Of a stretch of 64,000 nucleotides of DNA, positions 8,733 to 17,086 are shown in pieces; position 1 is the stretch's first letter, and each line of letters begins with the position of its first letter. The stretch lies in contig NZ_JANHOF010000001.1 in NCBI RefSeq assembly GCF_024498075.1, positions 682,001 through 746,000 of the forward strand, written 5' to 3'. The notes under the pieces were generated by a model. It was given only the letters and a program-made list of their open reading frames with translations, ran no database searches and was not told the DNA's origin. A program made the translations under genes and the position numbers. Source of the DNA: Paenibacillus mendelii (GTDB taxonomy: Bacteria > Bacillota > Bacilli > Paenibacillales > Paenibacillaceae).

Positions 8733-9596
8733 TCAGCGATCCAATTGCTGGGTCGGATTAGGGTGCTTCTCGGATAACACCCCTTTGAAACGGTAATACA
8801 GCGGGGAGACTCCATATACGTGCTTGAATAGCTTGGAGAAATAGAACAGCTCCGAATAGCCGACGGCCTCCGCAATTTGGGTGATCGTCATGGACGTCTC
8901 GGCAAGCAGCACGGTTGCCCGCTCCATCCGCACGCGGGTGATGTATTCTTTCAACGATATACCCAGATACTGCTTGAACAGCCTGCTTAGATAACGGGGC
9001 GAGCAGTCGAATGCATCTCCGATGTGCTGAGGCGTCAGCTTCTCGCGCATATTCAGGCGCACGTAGTCCGACGCTTTCTGAATGCGCTGACGGTTCATTC
9101 GGGATATAGGCGGTTCCTGTTCCAACTGATCCGCTTCCCGTATCAGTCTCAATAATGTCAGCTTAAGCAGCAGGTCAAACTCCTCATCCTTCCAACGGGT
9201 CACCCACTTGTCGACTTCCAACAGCCTCAGCAAAAACTGCTCCAGCCATTGCGGGTCTTCCAGGCGAACGTATCGCGGCAGCCGCTCCTCCTGAACGAGC
9301 TGTCCCTCAGCCCGCTCCATTGTGAAATGGATATAGACGACCGTTAACCGGTTCTCGGGATCATGGCGGGCTTCAACGATATCCCCCGGCATCAGCAGCA
9401 TGCAGGTTCCTCTGGAAACGGAGTAATGTTCGCCATTGACTTCGATTTCCCCCTGACCATCCATAACATACCAGATATCATAATCCCTCATTGGAGTCCG
9501 GGGCTGCCATAACCATTCCGGCTCGCAGATCGCCTTGCCGCAATCCTTCGCATTGTGCAATTGATAACCTCTGAGCCAATCAGCAAATCCCTCCAA
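8733..9596 (-). CDS. AraC-family transcriptional regulator with cupin sensor domain
   Basis: The protein has an N-terminal cupin domain (YDIWYVMDGQGEIEVNG, then PGDIVEARHDPEN) for ligand sensing and a C-terminal double helix-turn-helix of AraC type (LTPQHIGDAFDCSPRYLSRLF and MTITQIAEAVGYSELFYFSKLF). The start is a TTG at 9594-9596: a nine-base perfect Shine-Dalgarno AAGGAGGTG ends 5 nt before it, whereas the upstream in-frame TTG at 9620 lies on the wrong side of this site. That gives 287 residues. It is divergent from the PhyH-type dioxygenase gene, with a shared 152-bp promoter region, so it probably activates that gene in response to a small ligand. Confidence 0.9.
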   Translation of the reverse strand: MEGFADWLRGYQLHNAKDCGKAICEPEWLWQPRTPMRDYDIWYVMDGQGEIEVNGEHYSVSRGTCMLLMPGDIVEARHDPENRLTVVYIHFTMERAEGQLVQEERLPRYVRLEDPQWLEQFLLRLLEVDKWVTRWKDEEFDLLLKLTLLRLIREADQLEQEPPISRMNRQRIQKASDYVRLNMREKLTPQHIGDAFDCSPRYLSRLFKQYLGISLKEYITRVRMERATVLLAETSMTITQIAEAVGYSELFYFSKLFKHVYGVSPLYYRFKGVLSEKHPNPTQQLDR

Positions 9597-9748
9597 GACG
9601 CACCTCCTTCCGATGCCCAAACGGCCTATCGTGCAGCTTCCTACAAAAACAGCCCTTCTTCCGCCATTCGGATTCCTTTCGAAATCCGTTATCTTAAAAG
9701 GTATAGTACAGCATAATTCAAACGATAACCAAGGAGCTGATTCTGTTC

Positions 9749-10579
9749 ATGAGCAAGCTTTCCATCGATCCGCAGGAAATCAATAAGCGGCTATATCCGT
9801 TATTTCACATTCACGAACCGCTGGCTTCCCCATCAGAATGGAAGGAAGAGCATATTTCACAGTTTCGCCAGCAGGGCTTCCTTGCCATCGAAGGCATCTT
9901 ATCGGCAGCCGAAATCGAATCGGCCAAGCAAGCCCTCTCGGATATTATCGCCGCTCCCGATGCGAAGGGGCTCGTCGAATTCACCACGCCCCGAGGCGAG
10001 CTGCATACGGTGGAAGAGATGGAATTAGCCGTACGCAAAGTGTATAAATTCGTTGACGGAGAAGAGCGGCTGGCTCAGATCTCCAAGCATTCGACGATGT
10101 TGTCCATCGTTGAGCGGCTGCTCGGCGAATCCTCGAAGCTGGTCCAGGATATGGCGCTGCTCAAGCCTCCCCATGGCGGCGGCGAAAAACCGTGGCATCA
10201 GGACATGGCGTACGGTCCGCTGGCATTTGATAAGTCCGTACTTGGCGTATGGATTGCACTGGACGAAGCCGGTATCGACAACGGATGCATGCATGTTATT
10301 CCGCGCTCGCATATGGAGGGCGCAACCCCGCATTATGCCTTGCGGGACTGGCAGATCTGCGATGCGAATGTGCCCGTGGAGCGCAATATCGCCGTTCCGT
10401 TAAAGCCCGGCGGCATTCTTATCTTCCATGGACTTCTCTATCACGGTACCCCCTATAACTTCTCGTCCAAGCGCCGCCGTGCACTTCAATTCCATTACGC
10501 GCCGGAATCGGTCGTGAAGCTGGGGATGCAGGAGTACAAGCGAATATTCACCAATGAACTGACTAATGCGGAATGCTGA
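9749..10579 (+). CDS. Phytanoyl-CoA dioxygenase (PhyH) family oxygenase
   Basis: The 276-residue protein has the Fe(II)/2-oxoglutarate facial triad: WHQD (His150, Asp152) and YHGT (His232). An arginine in the downstream KRRRALQF would bind 2-oxoglutarate. GVWIALDEAGIDNGCMHVIPRSH is the usual PhyH core. Such enzymes hydroxylate small molecules using O2 and 2-oxoglutarate; the substrate here is unknown. The ATG has AAGGAG 12 nt upstream, somewhat far; an in-frame CTG nearer to it cannot be excluded. The gene is divergent from an AraC regulator, a common arrangement for this family in Paenibacillus. Confidence 0.88.
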   Translation: MSKLSIDPQEINKRLYPLFHIHEPLASPSEWKEEHISQFRQQGFLAIEGILSAAEIESAKQALSDIIAAPDAKGLVEFTTPRGELHTVEEMELAVRKVYKFVDGEERLAQISKHSTMLSIVERLLGESSKLVQDMALLKPPHGGGEKPWHQDMAYGPLAFDKSVLGVWIALDEAGIDNGCMHVIPRSHMEGATPHYALRDWQICDANVPVERNIAVPLKPGGILIFHGLLYHGTPYNFSSKRRRALQFHYAPESVVKLGMQEYKRIFTNELTNAEC

Positions 10580-10587
10580 GATGGATC

Positions 10588-10624
10588 GGGTGTGAAAACC
10601 TGCCGGTATACGGATTTCACACCC
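10588..10624. terminator. Hairpin between convergent genes
   Basis: A 10-bp perfect stem, GGGTGTGAAA paired with TTTCACACCC, encloses a 17-nt loop. It overlaps the stop of the DUF4269 gene and follows the PhyH gene by 8 nt. There is no clear U-run, so termination strength is uncertain. Confidence 0.5.
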
Positions 10625-11210
10625 TGCTATGTTTCGAGTCGGTATGCAAGAACGACAGCAGCTTGTCATCATCCCAGTCGTACATCTGCAATAGAGATTG
10701 ATACGGGTCGCCTTGTATGCCCAGATACGAACCGAATGCCGGTTCGGTTTTGAGCCCGCTTTCCTTCAAGCCCCTGATTCTCGCTTTCCCTTCCTCATTC
10801 AGAGCTTCAAGAATTCGATGCTCGATCACCATATGTTTAAATCCGTTCTGCTGCATCGTCCTCACGGCTTGTCCGAATAGCTCAATCGGCCACCCCTCAT
10901 AGTTAAATTCCACTAAGATTCGTTCGATACCCGCTGCGATCCGCCTGCGTACGTTAAAATTCTCATTCGCTCGATAGAGCTGTGTAACGATATCTTCAAA
11001 TCGATCCATGTCCATGACTTCACAGATAATATCAAGGTCGCTGCCCGCCACATCGACTCCTATTGGGATCGTCCCCACTAATATGGGATAGTAAGGTTCC
11101 AGCCTTTCAAAAATTCGAAGCGCTTTCAATGCCAGATAGGCCTCTATCTGTCTAACGCTGCCACTTGATAAATAAGCAATGTTCAAGAACCGGCTTTCCA
11201 GATGATCCAC
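10617..11210 (-). CDS. DUF4269 nucleotidyltransferase-like protein
   Basis: The 197-residue protein contains VGTIPIGVDVAGSDLDIIC (about 45-63), matching the GS-x10-DxD-like motif of the nucleotidyltransferase superfamily, and EFNYEGWPIELFGQ, characteristic of the DUF4269 family. The family is assumed to move a nucleotide onto an unknown acceptor. The start is GTG with GGGGG at 11-12 nt. The gene is convergent with the PhyH gene and has no obvious operon partner. Confidence 0.8.
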   Translation of the reverse strand: MDHLESRFLNIAYLSSGSVRQIEAYLALKALRIFERLEPYYPILVGTIPIGVDVAGSDLDIICEVMDMDRFEDIVTQLYRANENFNVRRRIAAGIERILVEFNYEGWPIELFGQAVRTMQQNGFKHMVIEHRILEALNEEGKARIRGLKESGLKTEPAFGSYLGIQGDPYQSLLQMYDWDDDKLLSFLHTDSKHSRV

Positions 11211-11486
11211 AGTATGTCATCCCCCCTGACAATGCCCTTCATTACCGAAATATTTTACCACAAGATTCCTGCTTCAGGTATGCAATTCCTAACGGATGCG
11301 ATACTAAGAATGGGAACTCAACGGTTATTATTTACACACCTATTTACCGGGTTATTGCCATGAGAAATAAATATTATGACAGGAAATAATAATAAAGATA
11401 CCATAAAGAATGTATATACTAGGACTTATGACGGTTTATTTCTGATTGAAAACCCTAAATAATAACAAATGGAAGGAGAGATTTAT

Positions 11487-12440
11487 TTGTTCAAGAAGCG
11501 GAAGCGGTGGATGAAGCGTGCCGCAGCTGCTCTGCTGGCAACTGCTTTCATGTGGGTCTCTGCAGCAGCGATTCATCCGGATGTAACGGAAGCAGCGACT
11601 ACAAAGGCAAGCTACGGCGGCTTTAATGAGGTGTCCACCAAGGGGCCTGTTATTCCCGGTCTGACGGGCAGCAAGGAATGGGTACCGCAAGGGCTGGCCC
11701 TTGTACCCGATCAAAACTGGGTGATTGTATCCCATTATTGGGGCAAATCAAGCGCGAATCAGGCAAGCGTCATCTCTATAACGAGCACCACAACCAAGAA
11801 ACGGCTGAAAACCTTCTACCTGTACGAAACCAGCAGCAAGAAGCATACCGGCCATGTCGGCGGACTTGCGGTGAGCAAGAATCACCTGTGGGTCGCCTCA
11901 GGTACAAGTGTCTATAAAATTTCACTCAGCACCCTGTCTGGTAAAAAAGACTTCAGCAATGTCGTCATGACCGAATATGCTCTCGGACACAAAGCTTCCT
12001 ATGCTTCCTATTCGAGCGGCGTTCTATGGATCGGTGAATACATGGATGGCGCGGACAAAGGCAAGGCCATGTGCTCCTCGGGCCCAAAGGGCAAGGTTTA
12101 TGGTTACAAACTGAATGCACAGGATGGGCTGGCTTCTAAGCCTAAAGCATCCTATACATGGAGCACGCCCGACCGTATTCAGGGCATGGCGTTAACCAAA
12201 GATCGAGTGGTGTACAGCCAGTCCTGTGGCCGTAATCATTCAAGCAAGCTGCTTGTGTATACACAAGGCGCCAGCGGCAGGCTGATCAAGCAATTGACCA
12301 TGCCGCCGATGTCGGAAGGCATTGCTCTAACCGGCAATAAGCTGTATGTCAGCTTCGAATCCGGCGCGAGAAAGTATGCTAACGGCAGTTATCCGCTTAA
12401 AAATATGTACATCATCAATACCGGCAAGTTTAAACTCTAA
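11487..12440 (+). CDS. Secreted protein, probable beta-propeller, function unknown
   Basis: A signal peptide (basic FKKRKRWMKR, hydrophobic AAAALLATAFMWVSAAA) precedes about 285 residues with repeated aromatic beta-strand segments such as WVPQGLALVPDQNWVIVSHYW, GGLAVSKNHLWVAS and QGMALTKDRVVYS, suggesting propeller blades. The start is TTG at 11487: GGAAGGAGAG lies 6 nt upstream, while the ATG at 11469 precedes that site. This gives 317 residues. Two cysteines, in CSSGPKG and SQSCGRNH, may form a disulphide. A strong terminator follows. I do not recognise the family. Confidence 0.8.
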   Translation: MFKKRKRWMKRAAAALLATAFMWVSAAAIHPDVTEAATTKASYGGFNEVSTKGPVIPGLTGSKEWVPQGLALVPDQNWVIVSHYWGKSSANQASVISITSTTTKKRLKTFYLYETSSKKHTGHVGGLAVSKNHLWVASGTSVYKISLSTLSGKKDFSNVVMTEYALGHKASYASYSSGVLWIGEYMDGADKGKAMCSSGPKGKVYGYKLNAQDGLASKPKASYTWSTPDRIQGMALTKDRVVYSQSCGRNHSSKLLVYTQGASGRLIKQLTMPPMSEGIALTGNKLYVSFESGARKYANGSYPLKNMYIINTGKFKL

Positions 12441-12455
12441 TGATCGGCTTGAGGA

Positions 12456-12497
12456 AAAAAGGCTGAACAGGTTGGAATGAACCTGTTCAGCCTTTTT
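12456..12497. terminator. Bidirectional intrinsic terminator
   Basis: An 18-bp perfect stem (12456-12473 with 12480-12497) has a 6-nt loop and ends in five T on one strand and an A-tract on the other. It serves the secreted-protein gene (plus) and the HPr kinase paralogue (minus). Confidence 0.92.
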
Positions 12498-12511
12498 CAT
12501 CATTTCGATGC

Positions 12512-13420
12512 TTAATCCATTTCTAGCCGCTTCATAAAGTCTTCAGCCGCACTGTACCCTTGTTGACGCAAATACCAGTTGTTAGCGGCCGCTTCAATTA
12601 AACCCGCCACGTCCCGGCCTGGCTGCAGCTGAATTTCGATATGCGGTATGCTTACATTCATATACTCCGTAAAGCTCGGCGTAAGCTCGAGTTCATTATT
12701 CAAGCAATCGTTCTGCCACTGCGTAAGCTCAATGTCGAGTACGATCCTCGTTTCCTCTTGAAACGCCTTCCGTCCGTAAAGCCGGCTGACATTAACCAAG
12801 CCGATGCTGCGAAGCGCAAGAAACTCCTTCGTCTTCCCATCATGCGTGCCGAGCAGCGTTTGCGGGCTGAGCTTCTTCAATACGACGATGTCGTCCGCCA
12901 CTAACCGGTGGCCGCGCCTAATCAAGGTATGAGCCGTCTCGCTCTTGCCGACACCGGATTTCCCTCTTAGCAGAATACCGATCCCTGCCACGTTGACACA
13001 CACGCCATGTACGCTTATCTCCGGAGCCAGCATCTTCGTTAAATACGCGGTCATATTGCCAAGAAAGTCCGTTGTTAACGCACTCGTACGGAGCAGCGGG
13101 ATGCCTTCTTCATTGCAATACTTTTTCAAATACTTCAAGCCCTCTTGTCCTGCTGTCACAATAAAGCATGGCGGATGATACTTGACGATATTACCTATAT
13201 GATGATTCCGTTCCGCTTCCGTCAATGTATGCAAATAATTAATTTCCTTTTTGCCAAGCACTTGAACATGCTCCTGAGGAAAGAAATCAAAATAACCGAC
13301 AAATTCCAGCCCCGGCCGATACACGCGCGATTTGGTGATCGTCCGATGAAGCTGCGTCTCTCCGGCCAACACTTCCAATGAAAACCGGTTCACTAATTGT
13401 TGTACATCAATCGCCTTCAT
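12512..13420 (-). CDS. HPr kinase/phosphorylase-like protein (divergent paralogue)
   Basis: The 302-residue protein has the two-domain length of HprK, a P-loop GKSGVGKS (153-160), His138 in the position of the catalytic histidine, and HRLVADD (171-177). The family signature with the catalytic Glu (normally like LEIRGLGIINV) is degraded here to FLALRSIGLVNV (200-211), so the Glu and Gly are missing. The C-terminal PGRDVAGLIEAAANNWYLR follows the family pattern. Canonical hprK sits with lgt; this copy stands alone between a secreted-protein gene and an MFS exporter. It may phosphorylate another partner or lack phosphorylase activity. GGGGGAAGG precedes the ATG. Confidence 0.8.
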   Translation of the reverse strand: MKAIDVQQLVNRFSLEVLAGETQLHRTITKSRVYRPGLEFVGYFDFFPQEHVQVLGKKEINYLHTLTEAERNHHIGNIVKYHPPCFIVTAGQEGLKYLKKYCNEEGIPLLRTSALTTDFLGNMTAYLTKMLAPEISVHGVCVNVAGIGILLRGKSGVGKSETAHTLIRRGHRLVADDIVVLKKLSPQTLLGTHDGKTKEFLALRSIGLVNVSRLYGRKAFQEETRIVLDIELTQWQNDCLNNELELTPSFTEYMNVSIPHIEIQLQPGRDVAGLIEAAANNWYLRQQGYSAAEDFMKRLEMD

Positions 13421-13514
13421 GTGCCTTCCCCCCTGGATTCAAATCAGAAGCCTATTGTATCGAATTCATACATCCATATCAATGACGTTTCTGTGTTATT
13501 CAGCTATAAAATCA

Positions 13515-14915
13515 TCAGGCCGATAGGGTGCTCGTATCCGGCCTTTCCTTTGGCAGCAGCCTACCGGCCAACGTAACCGTAAGACAGAATACGAAGCATA
13601 TGGCGAATAAAATCCGGATTGGCATGCCGAAGGCTTCTCCTTCTCCCCCCGAAGTGCCCATAGAGCCCACCAGCAGTGTTGCCAGGCCGATGCCTGCAAT
13701 TTGACCAAGATACCGAACAAGAGCAAGCAGGCTTCCCGCCAGGCTACTCTTGGATGCCGGCGCTGCGCTCATAATCTCGGCATTATTGGTGGCATGGAAC
13801 AGCCCAATACCGATCCCGAAGAGCGCCAACTGCAAGCCGATACTCATTGCCGAGACATTCGGCATGAGGACGACGAATAGCATGGATAAGGCGCATAAGA
13901 GCGCACCTGCCGCAATCGGGAAGGATCCGCCATACTTATCGCGGAACCAGCCTGCGAACGGTGCGACGATCCCCATCATCAGCGGCTGCAGCATTAATAA
14001 CGCGCCGGTCGTCCATGCCGAGTAGCCCAGCTGGCTCTGCAGGTAGAACGTGACCGGAATCAGCGTTGCGGTCTGAGCGAGATTGATCATGAACGAGCTT
14101 GCATTACCCAGCCAAACTTTCCGGTATTGGAACAGCTCACGGTCCACAATGCCGTAATCGATACGCCGGCCTTGCAGCCATAGCGCAATCAGGAGGAGGA
14201 TGCCTATCGCGCCTTCCATCCAAGCAGCCGAAGAGATGGAGAACGCCCCGTCCTCCTTCACCGATTCGGCTGCCATCATAAGCAGACAAGCACCGGCTGC
14301 GAGCAGCGCCGTTCCTATAATATCGAAGCGCGTTCTAGCCGCGTTACTCTTGATCCGCGGGAACCAGCGAAACCCGAGCACGCAGGCAACCAAGGCGATC
14401 GGTACATTAATCCAGAACAACCACGGCCATTCGACGAATTCAAGCATGAGTCCGCCAATGGCCGGTCCCGCTAACGTGCCTACGGATATGACAACGGCAT
14501 TGACGCCAAGAGCGCGGCCGCGTTCATGATCGGGGAATACTTCACGCACCATAGCCTGGCTGTTAGCCATGATCATCGTTGCGCCGATTCCCTGCAGGCA
14601 GCGGGACAGCAGCAGTCCGAGGAAGCCACTCGAGACGGCAATGCATAATGAGCCAATACCGAATATAAGGAAGCCATAGCTGTAAACCTTGCGCCGCTCC
14701 AAGCGGTCCGAGAGCTTGCCCATGAATGGCAGCAAGACGACCATCGTCAGCAGATAGATGGTGGCTACCCACTGGACTTGTGCGAGCGAGACTGAGAATT
14801 GCTTCGCCATGATCGGGAGCGAAACATTAACAATTCCAACATCAAGCGTGGAGATGAGCGTCCCCATATTGACAATATGCAGAATTCCCCATTTGTTGCT
14901 AGCTGTGGCAGTCAT
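13515..14915 (-). CDS. MFS drug exporter, DHA2 (14-TM) family
   Basis: The 466-residue polytopic protein contains the DHA2 motif C-like segment GVNAVVISVGTLAGPAIGGLM in span 5 and motif A GKLSDRLERRKVY between spans 2 and 3. An acidic residue in span 1 (STLDVGIVNVSLP) is typical of QacA/EmrB-type proton antiporters. It should expel hydrophobic or cationic compounds using the proton gradient. AGAGGA precedes the ATG. There is no adjacent TetR or MarR regulator. Confidence 0.9.
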   Translation of the reverse strand: MTATASNKWGILHIVNMGTLISTLDVGIVNVSLPIMAKQFSVSLAQVQWVATIYLLTMVVLLPFMGKLSDRLERRKVYSYGFLIFGIGSLCIAVSSGFLGLLLSRCLQGIGATMIMANSQAMVREVFPDHERGRALGVNAVVISVGTLAGPAIGGLMLEFVEWPWLFWINVPIALVACVLGFRWFPRIKSNAARTRFDIIGTALLAAGACLLMMAAESVKEDGAFSISSAAWMEGAIGILLLIALWLQGRRIDYGIVDRELFQYRKVWLGNASSFMINLAQTATLIPVTFYLQSQLGYSAWTTGALLMLQPLMMGIVAPFAGWFRDKYGGSFPIAAGALLCALSMLFVVLMPNVSAMSIGLQLALFGIGIGLFHATNNAEIMSAAPASKSSLAGSLLALVRYLGQIAGIGLATLLVGSMGTSGGEGEAFGMPIRILFAICFVFCLTVTLAGRLLPKERPDTSTLSA

Positions 14916-14956
14916 AAATCAAGTTCCTCTCTTAGATCGCCTTGATTGCATCTATC

Positions 14957-15460
14957 CTAAAATACGATTGGATCGATCAGCTCTATCCATTGCATGCTCG
15001 ATTCCCCGTCGTGATGTCCAGTAACAATTCCAACGGTTACTACCTGAAGATGCGGATTGTCGCAATAGTGCTTGAACACGTGTTTCAGGGTTGAAGGCAG
15101 GTTTAAGGTCTGTACATCGTTGACTGGAATCCAATAAAGCTCGCCTTCCTCCGAGCTTACAACATCTTACGAAGACGTGCTACCAAAATATATAAAATGC
15201 TGCCTGACTTCATCAACCTTCTTTCTGAGCACGATGTATTTTAATTTCAAATCCATCAGATCATGCCGATGGATTCCAGCCTCTTCGAATACCTCCCTGT
15301 AACATCCAATCATCGGCTGATTAAGCCCCTCAGGCTCGAGATGACCGCCTATGCTGCTCCAGTGCTCGCCATTGAACAGCCTGCCGCTTGGTTTTTTGAT
15401 TAGTAACACCTCATTTCGGCTGTTAAACAGAAATGCAGACGTCATCTGCCGAAATTCCAT
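14957..15460 (-). pseudogene. Nudix hydrolase gene interrupted by an in-frame TAA
   Basis: The frame starting at 15460 encodes MEFRQMTSAFLFNSRNEVLL, an extended Nudix box (GGHLEPEG then REVFEEAGI), and HFIYFGSTSS, then a TAA at 15167-15169. In the same frame it resumes directly as DVVSSEEGELYWIPV and runs to a TAG at 14957-14959, giving 168 codons, the normal length for a Nudix protein. One base change (for example GAA to TAA) would explain it. A full-length protein needs readthrough; the 97-residue piece lacks the last strands and helix. The gene is probably inactive, unless this is a sequencing error. Confidence 0.8.
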
Positions 15461-15504
15461 CGTAAGTTAGCCTCCCTGTTAATAAAGCACCGATATGTAT
15501 TCAT

Positions 15505-16107
15505 TTATTTCGTATTCGACGATACCTTATCAATGCCGTCTACCTTTTCAATGCATCCCTCTAAGAGTTTTACGCAATCATTGATTAACTCTTTTATCGT
15601 CTCTAAGGTTTGCTTATAGGATAAACTCTGATCCCGATTGTATTTATGTGCTTCCATCCTCATGAAGAAGCAGGCATGAGATACGGAGGAATATGTACCC
15701 CTTAGAATTCCTTGCAATTCAACAGGCAATAACGAAATGACATTAGCTCTTACAGCGGCTTCGAGGTTATCCGACTTCACGTGATCGACAGCCAGCAGCA
15801 AGCCTTCAAACACGATTTTGATATCTGCAAGAGTGTTTATCTTCTTATCGAACAGATCCGTCGAAACGCCCAGAAAGTGCCAGTTGTCAACAAGTTCGGA
15901 TCTAATCAGGGATATATACGATTCTTTTGATTCATCCATCTGATTATTTTGCAGCTTCATGTTCTGTGAATAGCCGAATTTTGCACCTAACCAAGCACCT
16001 AGAAAGACCCCGATCGTACCAAGTATAGCGCCGATAGATGACCACATATCGTCAGTTAACACAGTATAAACTTGATTCCATTCTATTTCCGGAAGATTTT
16101 TTAGCAT
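15505..16107 (-). CDS. Membrane-anchored protein of unknown function
   Basis: About 200 residues: a short N-terminus, one membrane span (SSIGAILGTIGVFLGAWLGAKFG), then a mostly helical cytoplasmic part with ESYISLIRSELVDNW and later SYKQTLETIKELINDCVKLLEG. I do not recognise the family; the layout recalls small phage- or defence-associated membrane proteins but nothing specific supports that. Start chosen at the ATG 16105-16107; a TTG six codons earlier is also open, and the GGAG site suits neither perfectly. The coding sequence is visibly AT-richer than the flanking core genes. Confidence 0.6.
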   Translation of the reverse strand: MLKNLPEIEWNQVYTVLTDDMWSSIGAILGTIGVFLGAWLGAKFGYSQNMKLQNNQMDESKESYISLIRSELVDNWHFLGVSTDLFDKKINTLADIKIVFEGLLLAVDHVKSDNLEAAVRANVISLLPVELQGILRGTYSSVSHACFFMRMEAHKYNRDQSLSYKQTLETIKELINDCVKLLEGCIEKVDGIDKVSSNTK

Positions 16108-16143
16108 GATACCGTCCAACTCCAAATCTACGATGATTGTATT

Positions 16144-16413
16144 TTACAAATTGGCATCTGATAGCGGCTTCTCTCTTAACGTAACTCTCCATACAGGTAT
16201 GCCATCCATCAGGTCAAGTACAGCATGTTCCACAGCAGCCGTTTTGCGTTTCTTCAACTTGACGTCGCCATGCAGCTTCGTAAACTCCGGATAAAACACC
16301 TCTTCGCTGTTGAGGAGAGCTTGAACCGCTGCCTCGTCGAATTCATAGGGCTTCACATCCGGATCGCGAGTAACTCCTTGGTTATCAATCAATTGGAAGA
16401 AAACTTGAATCAT
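16144..16413 (-). CDS. Small hypothetical protein (89 aa)
   Basis: An 89-residue frame with an excellent GGAGG site 7 nt before ATG. The sequence (FFQLIDNQGVTRDPDVKPYEF, later KLKKRKTAAVEHAVLDLMDG) is balanced and protein-like, with no signal peptide or membrane span. It lies 20 nt after the GNAT gene upstream on the minus strand, so co-transcription is likely. Family not recognised. Confidence 0.6.
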   Translation of the reverse strand: MIQVFFQLIDNQGVTRDPDVKPYEFDEAAVQALLNSEEVFYPEFTKLHGDVKLKKRKTAAVEHAVLDLMDGIPVWRVTLREKPLSDANL

Positions 16414-16433
16414 GAGCGCACCTCCGGTAGAAG

Positions 16434-16880
16434 TTATTTAAACATTTGAAAATACCACATACTGAATCCCAATTCCTCGTAAAACTTCGCTGTCTCTTTC
16501 CATCTGCGGTTGGACGATCCGACCAATAATCGAGTTACTTGGTTCTTCTCTGCTTGCTCCATTAAATGACCGACTAGTTTCTTGCCCATTCCTTCTGAGC
16601 GATGATCGGGATGTATATACACTTCGAAGATCTCGAGGTAAGATTCGTCTGGCGGAATAATCTGTCCCGCATTGCCAGACCTCACCTCCCCGAATGAATA
16701 ACCTACTATTCTCCCCTCCGCTGCAACCACATAGAAATATTCATTCAGACGGTTCAATAATTTCTCTTCCGACCATTGTACATTCTCATAGCCCACAGTT
16801 ATGTCTTCTTCCGCCCATTTCCTCGATAGTTCTACAATCTCAGTTAGATCTTTTCGTTCAGCTAATCGATAGATATACAT
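16434..16880 (-). CDS. GNAT family N-acetyltransferase
   Basis: The 148-residue protein contains ELSRKWAEEDI in the N-terminal helices, the V-x-x-x-x-R-x-x-G-x-G/A loop as VYIHPDHRSEGMGKKLVGHL, and FYEELGF near the C-terminus. It is a single-domain acetyltransferase of unknown acceptor. AGGAGAGGAG precedes the ATG. Its start overlaps the end of the hydrolase remnant upstream by 19 nt. Confidence 0.88.
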   Translation of the reverse strand: MYIYRLAERKDLTEIVELSRKWAEEDITVGYENVQWSEEKLLNRLNEYFYVVAAEGRIVGYSFGEVRSGNAGQIIPPDESYLEIFEVYIHPDHRSEGMGKKLVGHLMEQAEKNQVTRLLVGSSNRRWKETAKFYEELGFSMWYFQMFK

Positions 16881-17086
16881 GACCGCTCCTCTCCTATCAA
16901 GTTTTGAATGACCTGTACGACGATTTCGGGTTCATCCCGTTGAACATAATGACCGCTATTTTCCGCTACGATAAATGTGCTGCGCGATGATAACTTCATT
17001 TGATTCCTTTGCAATTGCAGCCAGAGCACCTGATTTTCACTGGAATAGTGCTGCTTTTTCCCCGCGCGATCTGTGGGATTTATCAT
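16862..17086 (-). pseudogene. C-terminal remnant of an alpha/beta hydrolase
   Basis: The 74 residues match only the tail of alpha/beta-hydrolase proteins: LWLQLQRNQMKLSSRSTF, then VAENSGHYVQRDEPEIVVQ, where the His would be the third member of the catalytic triad. The nucleophile and acid domains, normally some 200 residues upstream, are absent; in their place lies the FlaR-like gene, with which the remnant's ATG overlaps by four bases (ATGA). It is probably the scar of a deletion that brought the two genes together. It could still be translated by coupling. Confidence 0.7.

Noticed and set aside
8702..8875. N-terminal extension of the DUF6886 frame
   Set aside because: It overlaps the 3' end of the AraC gene in another frame, and its sequence is Ser/Arg-rich and unlike the family; the ATG at 8699-8701 has its own ribosome site.
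14952..15134. A 60-residue minus-strand frame overlapping the end of the Nudix gene
   Set aside because: It is in a different frame from the Nudix continuation, which explains this stretch fully.
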